From the NCBI GenBank assembly GCA_958295665.1, contig OY282558.1, forward strand, positions 349,971,034 to 350,035,033: a DNA stretch of 64,000 nucleotides, read 5' to 3'. Below are positions 55,230 through 64,000 of the stretch, piece by piece. The notes beneath the pieces were generated by a model. It worked only from the letters and a program-made list of their open reading frames with translations, had not been told where the DNA came from and searched no databases. Position numbers and translations under genes: made by a program. Positions within the stretch are counted from its first letter, which is position 1. Every line of letters begins with the position of its first letter. This DNA comes from Tipula vernalis. Taxonomy: Eukaryota > Arthropoda > Insecta > Diptera > Tipulidae.

Positions 55230-58150
55230 TCAGTCCTAGAAGTGACTCCATCGCAGCGGTTGGATATGTTTTTTAATTGGGCCCGTAACACCGATGCAGG
55301 CTATACGCTGAACCTTATTCAATAAAAGTTTGCGTTGCCTTCTGCTCAGTTTTACGTCAACATAGAACCGATGGGTGTAGGTGACCATAGGCCTAATGAT
55401 TATAAGAAATGAACAATAGAACATTTTTGGTTGTAGCCTGGTCATACCGCTGGTATATTATATTGAGTGCATTTTGCATGCGATCAGAAATGATCTCATC
55501 AAACTTGCTTCTGATTATGATAGCCACATCATCCGCATAGCGCTGGACATCAAACCATGGCTACTCAGAAGGACCAGTAGTCTGTCAATAACCAATGACC
55601 ACAAAAGAGGAGATAGTACGCCTCCTTGGGGACAGCCCTTTACGTCCCTGATGGTTACTGACGCGCCACCTAGTCTGGCAGTAATCTCACGATGTTCCAG
55701 CATGGAATGGATCCATATAGTTGTAGATGAGACAATTTCAGAGAACAATTTCTTTATATATCACCGATTTTTCAATCCTCGTGACTAAGGGCCACCACAG
55801 TGGATTTACCAGTTTGATAGGCAAACTGGTCCCGGTGCAGCGGATTTTTTCCAAGGATCTCGCTTCTTATTTGATAGTCCAGGATTTTTTTAATTGGCCA
55901 ATATGCCTTGGCCTGGGTGTCTGGACGACCCCCTTTGGTATAAACACCACTTTAACCTTCATCCACAGTTTCGGAATATAGTTAAAAGCATAACTTGCCC
56001 GAAACATCTGGATAAAGCTGGGATGTATTTCCTCAATACCTTTTTGAAGTAAAGCTGGAAAGATACCATTTCAGCGGATTTGAAAAGTTTGAAAGACCCC
56101 AATAGCCCATCTCACCTTGCTGGGTGTAAAAGTATTCCCAGAGAGACTCCAGATTCTACTGCGAGGCGCATAGGCCACTTCACTTGAGGGATCATGCGGT
56201 TCGTCTTGGGTTCCTACCACTACTGAATCCGGAAAGTGGGTGTCTAACAGTACCTCTTAGGGTTCCTTCCGGTTTTCAGTGAACCTCCCATCTTGCTTCT
56301 GGAGAAGTCCTAAACCATTTGAATGATCCCTGGAAAGGACTTTCTGGAGACGAGCTGCAGAGGGCAATTCATTGATTCCCTCACAGAAATTCCTCCAGGT
56401 AGCCCTTTTGGATCTTATTAATTCGAGATTATATTCCGTCAAGGCCATGTTATACTCGCCCCATTCACCGGTGCTTTTAGCCTTGTTGAATAATCCTCGA
56501 TTTTTTCCTCAGTTTACCCAGCGTCCCGTTCCACCAAGGCACCATCTTTGTGGACTCTCTTCGCTTAACCGGGCAGCTGTTCTCGTAAGCCAAGTGTATA
56601 GAACTATGCAGCTGGTTTGAACAGATCTCCAAACCCTCTGGAGACTCTATGTTCCCCACAACCGAGGGCATTTCTGATTCGAGTGAGACTCTATAAGAGT
56701 CCCAGTCGGTCAGTTTTGGAATTCTAATTTCCTGCTGCTGCATGGTCTCGGCCGCCAAATCGAATTTGATGTGAAAGTGATCCGACAATGAGGCCTCCTC
56801 ATTCCACCAGTCACCCATGGCTCCTGGATTAGAGCCATGTCAATGTTATGGTAGATAAACCTACGACAAAGGACGTCCGAAGACGCCTTTGCATTATGCA
56901 GGTTTATCTGCAGGCAGGCGATGTATGCCTTCATTTTTCCGAAGGCCTCTTCAGAAGGCCCTGCTCAGCCTCCTTTACTGCACCGCCATCACCCTCAGGC
57001 TTTTTGTGACCGGCCGATGGCTGAACAATATCCTCCATCTCCGTTCTACTGGGACTCCTTGCGGGGCCTTTCCCCGTAGAACCCCTGACGCATTCTTCTC
57101 TCTTTCCCACATTCTCCTCACCTGTCTCCTGGAGAGGGCCGCCACTCCAGAAATCTTGGCTACAGGTGCCGCCACCGTAGCCTCCACAGGCTTGACCAAT
57201 TGGGTTCCGCCCACAGAATCCGGTTTGGCACCACGTAGTTGACTTTAAAGCCAACCCGCTTGAGCTTTTCATCTGAAGACTGGTCCATAGAGAAGGTGCA
57301 AAAGGCTGAAGAACCTTCCGCCTCCCTCCTGATCACTCACCAGTTGATCGCCTGCATGCCCTCGTTTTGGCTTTTGGATAATCCAAAAAGCTTATTCATG
57401 GGCAATTCAGCACTATGTGGGAAGGTGCCAAACACAATCCTGGCTTGAGGCAGGATTTCTGCCCTCGGCCACGATCAGATATGCACTCTTCCATGGTTTA
57501 ATAGTCCCTATGGCCTTGCTGAGCTACTGGACAGTGGCCCGGTCAGCGCAGGTTACTAACAGCCATCCAGGCCGAAGCTGACTGCCAAGGAACTTAGGTT
57601 TAAGCTCCTTGGCTGCTTGCTCTAGCACCTTATCTAGGATGCTCTCCTGGACAGCGTTAAGCTGCTCTCCAGTGAGGGCAACCTCAGGAAAACCAGAGGG
57701 CAAGATCCCAATGATCTCCGCCTCCGCGGCCTACCTGAAGGGCCTTTTTATGTGCTGGTGGAGTACATTCATCTGATCGGATTCTCTTCGACGGTAGAAC
57801 TTCAGTGGAAGCATCGCCAGAAGCCTTGTCTGGCTCCGGGCGTTTTGCCGTCGGCAAGAAGCCTCTTATACCGCTTTTTCGCGGCTCCACACATTTTCAC
57901 GCGAGGAGCCGCGACAGGTTTTTAAATGGTGTTGACCTTACCTTTCGGGTTCTCCCCGACGTCCATGCTCCCCCCTGCTTTCACAGAGGAGATACCCCAT
58001 TTACTGGGGCCGGGTCCTCATCTCCTGAGGTGTCCATGTCGGAGTTAAGAACTAATTTCTCAAGCCCCGAACGGAGCTCCTCATCCGATGGACCACCCAT
58101 CGAGAGCCCTACGCTCGGTGGGCTAACCACCTACAAATTTTACCAATGAT
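55230..58150 (-). pseudogene. LINE of the R1/LOA type, two degenerate ORFs
   Basis: Reading the minus strand from 58150 down: an ORF1 remnant with LTGEQLNAVQESILDKVLEQ, then PKFLGSQLRPGWLLVTCADR, the pattern of the DUF4780-type domain in insect LINE ORF1 proteins; the start of an apurinic-type endonuclease (LQINLHNAKASSDVLCRRFI, MALIQEPWV, near 56920-56830); an internal deletion; SLSDHFHIKFD and PWWNGTLGKLRKKSR; a pre-RT stretch (KRATWRNFCEGINELPSAAR); RT (VKGCPQGGVLSPLLWSLVID at ~55650, YADD readable with a shift); and the post-RT block IQRIACIGVTG-like NKVQRIACIGVTGP. All pieces are frameshifted. The block is visibly GC-richer than the host DNA. Confidence 0.82.
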
Positions 58151-59254
58151 TGAATGGTTCGAAAGATCTCAGAAGAGACAAGGTAAAAAAATTAGTTATA
58201 AATATATATTATGCATTTTAACCCACAGTTGTTATAACAGTCGACTTATTATAATATTTATGCATGTTAATTTAGCAGAACAGAGTGGCGTAGTGAGAGC
58301 GTGCTGGGCCTAATTTATTTTAAATGTAGTTTTTTTTTCTTCAGATACATTCGTTTCAAATACTCGCGGGTTATTCAGATTAAAGTTTCCGTTTTTAGTT
58401 TACCAAATAAATAAGATTTATTTTCCAATCAATTGTAAATGATATTATGTACAGTGTACATAACTATTTTGCCTAATTCATAAGAATAAAATGAGAAATA
58501 AATTATTGTTTTATAAATCGAAGACCGCACATAATTTTCGGGCGGTACTTATGTGCCGCCAGCTCAAATCAGGCACTTTGATGAATTATATGGCGCTTTC
58601 ACTATATCTAAAGTTTCGCAAGTTTCTTAGCCCTTTGTTATAACGATGATGGCAAAACCACAGTAGGAACTTGCCTTCAGTCATCATTGTCAATGAATCG
58701 ACATGTACTGTAGTAAACAATGTCATTTGAAAACTATCTACAATTGTATATTTGGGCAGCAGGCATAAAAATATTATCAGCTGGCCATATCGTACTATCT
58801 GATGCAACAGATTTCCCCTTGCTTCAACAGTTTCAGACAAAATAAGTTCTGGTAAATCGCTGTCAGTAAGTCGATTTAACACTCGAAGCCTTATAGGCAA
58901 TAGTGCTTGTGATCTTTCCTCTTTGATTTTCCGGTTGATCGACTCTTAACAGCTTTTGAGGCTTTGGGTTGATCAGAGTTTGATGAAAAGTTCGGTATCT
59001 CTCTATAATTTGTGTGGCAGAATAAAAAGGGACCATTCAATTTATTTTACTTTCTGTCTTAATTGGGTTCAGTAGCATTGGGTTACCTGTGTTAGTGAAT
59101 AGTTTTTTTTCGAGAGTATTTAATCCAATCGAGAGTATTTGCTGCTTCAGACTGCCAGATTTAGAGTTTTGGAGGATTAGGATTTTAAATAACAAATATT
59201 TAGAAAAAAATTACAAATTCTTCAATTATCCTTTTTTCAAAATTACAATAATTA
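58151..59254. other. Non-coding, no gene recognised
   Basis: A minus-strand ORF of 104 codons at 58900-58586 (MPIRLRVLNRLTDSDLPELI) has no recognisable domain; it may be a transposon relic. Otherwise AT-rich. Confidence 0.35.
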
Positions 59255-59260
59255 TTTATT
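59255..59260 (-). terminator. Polyadenylation signal of the tetraspanin
   Basis: AATAAA on the minus strand, 34 bases past the stop codon. Confidence 0.6.
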
Positions 59261-59293
59261 TTTAGTACAAAGGCATACACATTTACCTAAACC

Positions 59294-60108
59294 TTATGCT
59301 GATGCTTGCTCTTGCTTTTTGTTATGAATCTTTAACATAGAGGACAGACTACATGTTACTAAAATACCGATAAGTTGAAAAAATCCGATTCCGATTCCAG
59401 CGCCAACCAAAATCGATGCACAAAAGCGCATTTTATTTCCCATCTGGTCGGAACATCCTATTTGATAATAACGATCCTTATACAAAGCATCAGATTGTTT
59501 GCAATCCTTAGTACTGTCATCAACATATTGAGGTCGACAGCAACTTGCCCGAATTGTTTGATTAGCACTGAAATCAAACCAATCTGTTGGACCAGTAACG
59601 CCACAACATGTTAAATACATTTGTATTTCATCCCATGACTGAATATCATCGGTCCCCGAACGCCGAATAGTATTTTCCAATGAATCATTAATTTCTATTT
59701 TAAGTTCGGATTTGTAGACGGCGGCTGAAATCCCAACGGCTAGTTCAAAGATGAATATTATTGCTATGAAAGCTTCAAAAGCCATTAAAAGGGGTGTTGA
59801 TTCGTTTACAGCCTTGTAGCATCCAATCGATGCGACGGAGATTACCATAATACCGACTACAATTAAGATGGCTGGTAGGGCTTTTGCCCGGCCCCCGAGA
59901 AAATGTTCAAATTCAATGACATTTGATAATACAAAGGATCCGGCAACTATTAAAGCAATTCCCGATATCTGCAATAATAAAAGACAAGAAATGATATAAA
60001 CTTAAATCCTTTATTAGAAGATAATGTAAATATTAACCCGCTTACCACCAATATCCCGTTAAACACAAATAAAATGTATTTCACAATATTTTCTCTATCT
60101 TTAGCCAT
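59294..60108 (-). CDS. Tetraspanin
   Basis: Two exons on the minus strand, 60108-60046 and 59968-59294, phase 0, with a 77-bp GT-AG intron, give 245 residues. The four expected membrane segments are at about residues 10-33 (YILFVFNGILVISGIALIVA), 52-72 (ALPAILIVVGIMVISVASIG), 82-106 (LLMAFEAFIAIIFIFELAVG) and 204-230 (ILVGAGIGIGFFQLIGILVT). The large extracellular loop carries the diagnostic CCG (residues 142-144, YLTCCGVTGPTDWF), a second CC (RASCCRP), then DC and GC, six cysteines in all. Tetraspanins organise membrane microdomains and partner receptors. The start MAKDRENIVKYILF is the usual short cytoplasmic lead-in. Which Drosophila Tsp is orthologous cannot be told from here. Frame intact. 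Confidence 0.95.
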
Positions 60109-61639
60109 TTTGGTATGATATATTTTACTTAATATGTATAGAACACTGTAAACACTAGTGGAATTATATAACTTATCGTTTGACCGTTAATTATAACTAA
60201 AGATAGTTTAGCTTCATTGAAATAGAATGTTCAATTAAATTAATGATTCAACTTAATCATTATTTAAAAAGATCAACATTTATATACAATAATATAAATT
60301 AAGCCGAGCTGTACCGAAGTTAATTAAAATGTTTCACAATCAAATACATGAAATCAGCCAGAATCAACACTAACGATACACAAGCCGAATCGAGACAATA
60401 CACTTAGCTATAAACAAAACTAATACATACTATTGGGTTTGTAACTGAAGAAGTGTTAAAAGATGTATTAAGACAGCAGATTGTTTTTAGATTTGCCAAA
60501 AGTACAATTTGATGTGCAATTTTGTGTTTTATATTACATCTATCCGAACATTTTCGTGTATATCTAGAAAAGGTGCTAGGTAGTTAATTTGTTAAATTAA
60601 TAATCAAAACAATATTGTTCATAAGAATAATATAACATTGACTATAGATAACATCATGTTCACAATTTAAGATTACACATCCACACCAAAAGAGAATTAA
60701 TTTGTCTAGAATTTTTTAGCACCAATTGAGTAGTCTTATTTTAGATTAAATGTATGAGAACAGATACTAATAACCCTACTGACTGAACTCCACTGAAAAA
60801 AAACTGTATACAATAGATTAACAATTTTTAAATACCAAACAATTACAAACAATTTTTAAAAAACATTTATTTACAATTAAACTAATTTTCATTACGTGAT
60901 ATACAATTTCTAGTTAACTAATATACAGTTTCGGATAATTCAACCTTTTTCAGTTATACTTTTTACTATACTGACGGAAAATTCGTTAGTTTACTGTTAA
61001 TAACACTCTGCTTGAATCGCTGAGTTTTTTTTTGCGACAAGCTGGGCACCCAGGAGGTAAACCTAATTCGAGTGAAACAAAATGAATCCAATGGTGCTAG
61101 TCCCATTTCATAGTTAGACCCCGTTTTTGAGATATCGTTTTCGACATATTTTGGTTCAGTGAAAAATTTATCAAAATATACACTCATTTTCATGTTGATA
61201 ACTCTAGAACCATTAAGATTTTCGTTTTGCTTTCTTCAGCAAAGTTGTTCTTATAATTCCGGAAAACAATTTTGCCGATCAATTAAATATGAACAATGGC
61301 ATTCAGTGGGTCTTTTTATACAAAGTGTCGTAAAAAACAGTTTTCGTTGTTCACCAATAGTATTTGAACCATAAAGATTTTCGTGCAAGTCAAGACAAAT
61401 AACTTTGCCGAACATCAAGACCGAAAAACCATATCCAAATTCATATTCTTGTGTTATTTTTTTTTTTGCTTTTCATTTCGACGAAAAACATTTTTTTGAT
61501 CATTTTTTGACCATTTATTGAATTTAAATTGATTGAAATCGATCGAATAAATATCGCATCGATAAATGGTGATTTTTCATAATTTTTTCGCTAAAAAAAT
61601 AAACATTTTTCTAAACTTTTTCAATTTTAATTTTCTGAT
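60109..61639. other. Upstream of the tetraspanin; no gene recognised
   Basis: AT-rich and non-coding. The start of this interval should contain the tetraspanin promoter, but no TATA or initiator is convincing. The 61159-61640 part has transposon-like character (repeated ACCATTAAGATTTTCG / ACCATAAAGATTTTCG near 61210 and 61368). Confidence 0.35.
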
Positions 61640-62235
61640 TCTTTTGTATCGATCCGATCGATTTTAGTGCCTTTAACCATTCTATGCAATACTTGTAAGT
61701 TATTAGTGATGTCTGTGATGTATGTCTCTCACTGGCTAAATGTTTGATCTAATATTTGATTGTTGAAAATATTTTGAATATTGTTTGAAATAGGTATGTA
61801 TGTTCTTTAAATCTTTGTACCAATGACCGTCCAGTTTGACCTATATAATATTTTGGGCTTTCGTTGCTTATTAATTTATATACTCCAGTTTCGATTTTTG
61901 TTTTTTTTTGGTGTGTATGTAACTTTTGTTGTAATTTATGATTTGTTTTAAATGATACTGTGTAGCCATGTTGACTCAAAATTCTTTTAATTACATATAT
62001 TGCTTGTACTGTTATTGTAATCTACTGTAATGAAATGTTTTATTGTTGCTCTCCTGTGTGGATAATTTGGTTAAACTGTTTCGTTGTAATTTATTTTTAA
62101 TTTTTTTGTTGATCTGGTTTACTATATTTTCAGAATACCCATTACTACTACTCGTGATGTTTCTAATTGTGTTAAGCTTTTCGTTATAATCAGTGTCATT
62201 CATTGGTATACGATTCAATCTGTTCAATATAAGGG
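61640..62235 (-). pseudogene. Penelope-like element: RT C-terminal linker and GIY-YIG endonuclease
   Basis: The minus strand reads YINAPLILNRLNRIPMNDTD, NTIRNITSSSNGYSENIV (end of RT/linker), then after a +1 shift near 62010 VIKRILSQHGYTVSFKTNHK and the endonuclease GVYKLISNESPKYYIGQTGR followed by SLVQRFKEH: the GIY-YIG fold of Penelope retroelements with its YIG, Arg and Glu residues. Past a frame change, NLQVLHRMVKGTKI near 61710-61680 matches the C-terminal tail of the family. Upstream RT sequence resumes at 63828, beyond two insertions. The element is non-functional. Confidence 0.8.
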
Positions 62236-62406
62236 GTGCGTTTATGTAAGCATTACGAGTTCTCGTAATTGCAACTTGTTGTTGGTTTAATCGTACAACT
62301 TTTTAAGTATGATATACAACTCGTAATGAATAAAATGAGTGTTTTTAAGCGTTTTGTCGCAATTTTGAATAACTCGTAACTCGAAATGCTTACATAATCG
62401 CAGCCA
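62236..62406. mobile_element. Small MITE inside the Penelope-like element
   Basis: GTTTATGTAAGCATTACGAG at the left is mirrored by the right end (reverse complement GATTATGTAAGCATTTCGAG, then TTACG). About 170 bp, non-coding. Confidence 0.65.
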
Positions 62407-62409
62407 TAG

Positions 62410-63825
62410 TTATAGGTTTTGCACTTCAAATTCAGCCTTTTACAAAACACAATCATCCTTTTTCAAATGAAGTTCGCCTTTATCCAAATCAAATTCACCT
62501 TTATCCAAAATATATTCATCCTTTTCCAAATCAAATTCAATCGTAGACGATATAAAACCAACATAATTTATTTAATTTAATAAATTTACTGTAATTAAAC
62601 TGTAGGTACAACATAACAAGTTACAACTTCATACATACATAAAAAATAATCTAAATTCATTTCATACATACATAAAAAATAATCTTTTACTTTAATAAGG
62701 GAATTAAAATTCGACCTATAATTTATTATAAACTTCACCTTAGATGTCATCGCAAAATTCACTGTAGAATGGATCTCAAATTGATCCAAATTCAACTTAA
62801 AATTTATTCGCAAATTTACCATATAATGTCTTGTTAACTAAAAATTCACCTTTAAATTTTCCTTAAAACTACGGTGCGTTGTAACTTGATCGTACAGCAA
62901 AGCCTTAAAGTTCATCCTAAAATTCAAACCAAAATCAATCCAAACGCTCTATCAAATTCATCATAAATTTACTTTAAAATTCTTCCTAATATTACGACAA
63001 AGTAATTCTGAAATTCACTCAAGTCAACCAATTCAACCTACAAGTCACTATAAAATTAACCCTAAAATTTTACTTAAAATTCACCCTAAAATATACCCTT
63101 TAATTCAACCTACCCAAGAAATCACTCTAAAATTCACTGAAAACCGCTCTAAAATTAACCCTAAGTGTCAGGAATTTAGAAAGCGAAAAGTCTTAGAAGC
63201 TTAAATAAGAATTTTATGAAATTTAAGATTTCTGGAGTTTGGAATATTTATTATTGCGAATTTGCGAAGGCAAATATGGAAAATGGGAGTTTAAAGATCT
63301 AAATATTTAAAGTTAGTATAAACTTAGAAATTCGTCAAATTTAAGAATGCTGATATTTAGAGAATTTTTACAACATTTTTGAAATGTAGAATTTTTATTA
63401 GGAATTAGATATTTAGAGTGCCAGGCAAGTTGAGGTTCTCTCCTGCTTACCAGTACAAACAATTAAGTTTTTACTGGTTCGTCACTGAATTTCGAAATAA
63501 TCTCAAAAATATTGGTCACAAAGAATCTCAAAAAGTCTAAATAAGAATTATCACAGAGTCAAAGGACTTCAATCCGATGTTTTTAATTTTAATGTGATAT
63601 TTTCATAAATGATGAATTTGATTTGGAAAATAATGAATTTGTTTTGGATAAAGCTGAATTTGATTTGGATAAAGGCGAATTTGCTTTGGAAAAGGATAAA
63701 TTGTATTTGAATAAAGATGAATTTAATTTGGAAAAGGATGAATATGTTTTGAATAAAGATGAATTTGAATTGTAAATTGGTGAACCTGATTTGTAAACGG
63801 TTCAATTTGGAGTGCAAAACCTATG
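62410..63825. mobile_element. Inverted-repeat element with subterminal short-repeat arrays, ~1.4 kb
   Basis: The left end ATAGGTTTTGCACTTCAAAT matches the reverse complement of the right end (ATAGGTTTTGCACTCCAAAT). Inside each end are irregular ~21-bp repeats: CAAATCAAATTCACCTTTAT-type words on the left and the mirrored GATGAATTTGATTTGGAAAA type at 63605-63770. The middle is rich in AAATTCACCCTAAAATT words. No ORF. Superfamily not assigned; its left subterminal sequence resembles that of the hAT element at 6.9 kb. Confidence 0.6.
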
Positions 63826-64000
63826 TGGATATTTTATATTGTATTCGGTAATTCGATGTAATGTGTATGGTATAGTTTGTTTATGTCGGTTTGCGATATA
63901 TTTTAAAATTATGATTTTGTTCTATATTTCTTATGGTCAAATCTAGAAAATTAATCGTTTTACCTATTTCTATGCAAATTGTTTGGCTATGTGTTCCTTT
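63826..64000 (-). pseudogene. Penelope-like element: RT fragment at window edge
   Basis: The minus strand from the window end reads GKTINFLDLTIRNIEQNHNF, then KIYRKPT, a TAA, and TNYTIHITSNYRIQYKIS. FLDLTI and YRKPT...Y.H..SNH are conserved Penelope RT motifs. The sense continues at 62235 after two inserted elements. The RT palm lies beyond the window. Confidence 0.75.

Noticed and set aside
56889..58149. Plus-strand ORFs of 68-117 codons in the GC-rich block
   Set aside because: The coding sense is on the minus strand (LINE ORF1 and endonuclease).
1..64000. tRNA or rRNA genes
   Set aside because: No convincing cloverleaf, A/B box pair or rRNA core sequence was noticed on reading; a tRNAscan run would be needed to exclude one.

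Overview
This is a very AT-rich eukaryotic window, almost certainly from an insect. Genes have small GT-AG introns and AATAAA signals. A chymotrypsin-type protease has a TATA box plus an arthropod initiator, and the Hrd1 homologue resembles the fly protein closely. Diptera is my best guess, from protein character only. There is no prokaryotic signature.

Layout. 1-3.8 kb holds a Ty3/gypsy pol remnant and a LINE tail. 4.5-5.4 kb and 17.6-18.5 kb hold two paralogous secreted serine proteases; the first is frameshifted at its active site. 6.2-11 kb holds PIF/Harbinger debris with a 2.9 kb non-autonomous hAT element between its parts, the latter flanked by a perfect 8-bp target duplication. 11-22 kb is mostly non-coding with several inverted-repeat (MITE-like) elements.

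22.06-31.26 kb is the most striking object: a 9.2 kb Foldback-like transposon. Each arm is a near-identical ~250 bp terminus followed by a tandem array of a 173-bp unit (11 units left, 15 right, opposite orientation). Between the arms lie two divergent genes. One encodes a Mutator/Phantom-like DDE transposase fused to a ubiquitin-specific-protease-like domain, broken by a single in-frame stop. The other, decayed, encodes a PHD finger, a coiled coil and a baculovirus-FP-like domain. Both sides of the element end in inverted copies of the terminus of an LTR family that also occurs as a solo LTR at 31.8 kb.

32-39 kb holds GT-rich cryptically simple DNA, a TAA-flanked MITE and two Tc1/mariner-type relics. 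39.15-45.18 kb is a nearly full-length minus-strand Ty3/gypsy element, probably of the CsRn1 clade: 4-bp AGAT duplications, a tRNA-Trp-like primer site, a CHCC gag motif and many coding lesions. 45.2-46.4 kb is a nested inverted-repeat cluster.

46.6-50.3 kb is the conserved gene island. It carries a METTL2-type tRNA m3C methyltransferase with an apparent duplicated alternative first exon encoding a mitochondrial-type leader, followed in tandem by Hrd1 (sip3/SYVN1), the ER-associated degradation E3 ligase. 50.5-58.2 kb is LINE-derived material, a retroposon with 13-bp target duplications and another mariner-type relic. A tetraspanin lies on the minus strand at 59.3-60.1 kb. The window ends in a Penelope-like element (RT plus GIY-YIG endonuclease) split by two inverted-repeat insertions.

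The host genes do not form an obvious pathway. They are ordinary single genes in transposon-dominated DNA. All functional calls come from reading motifs by eye; no database search was possible.
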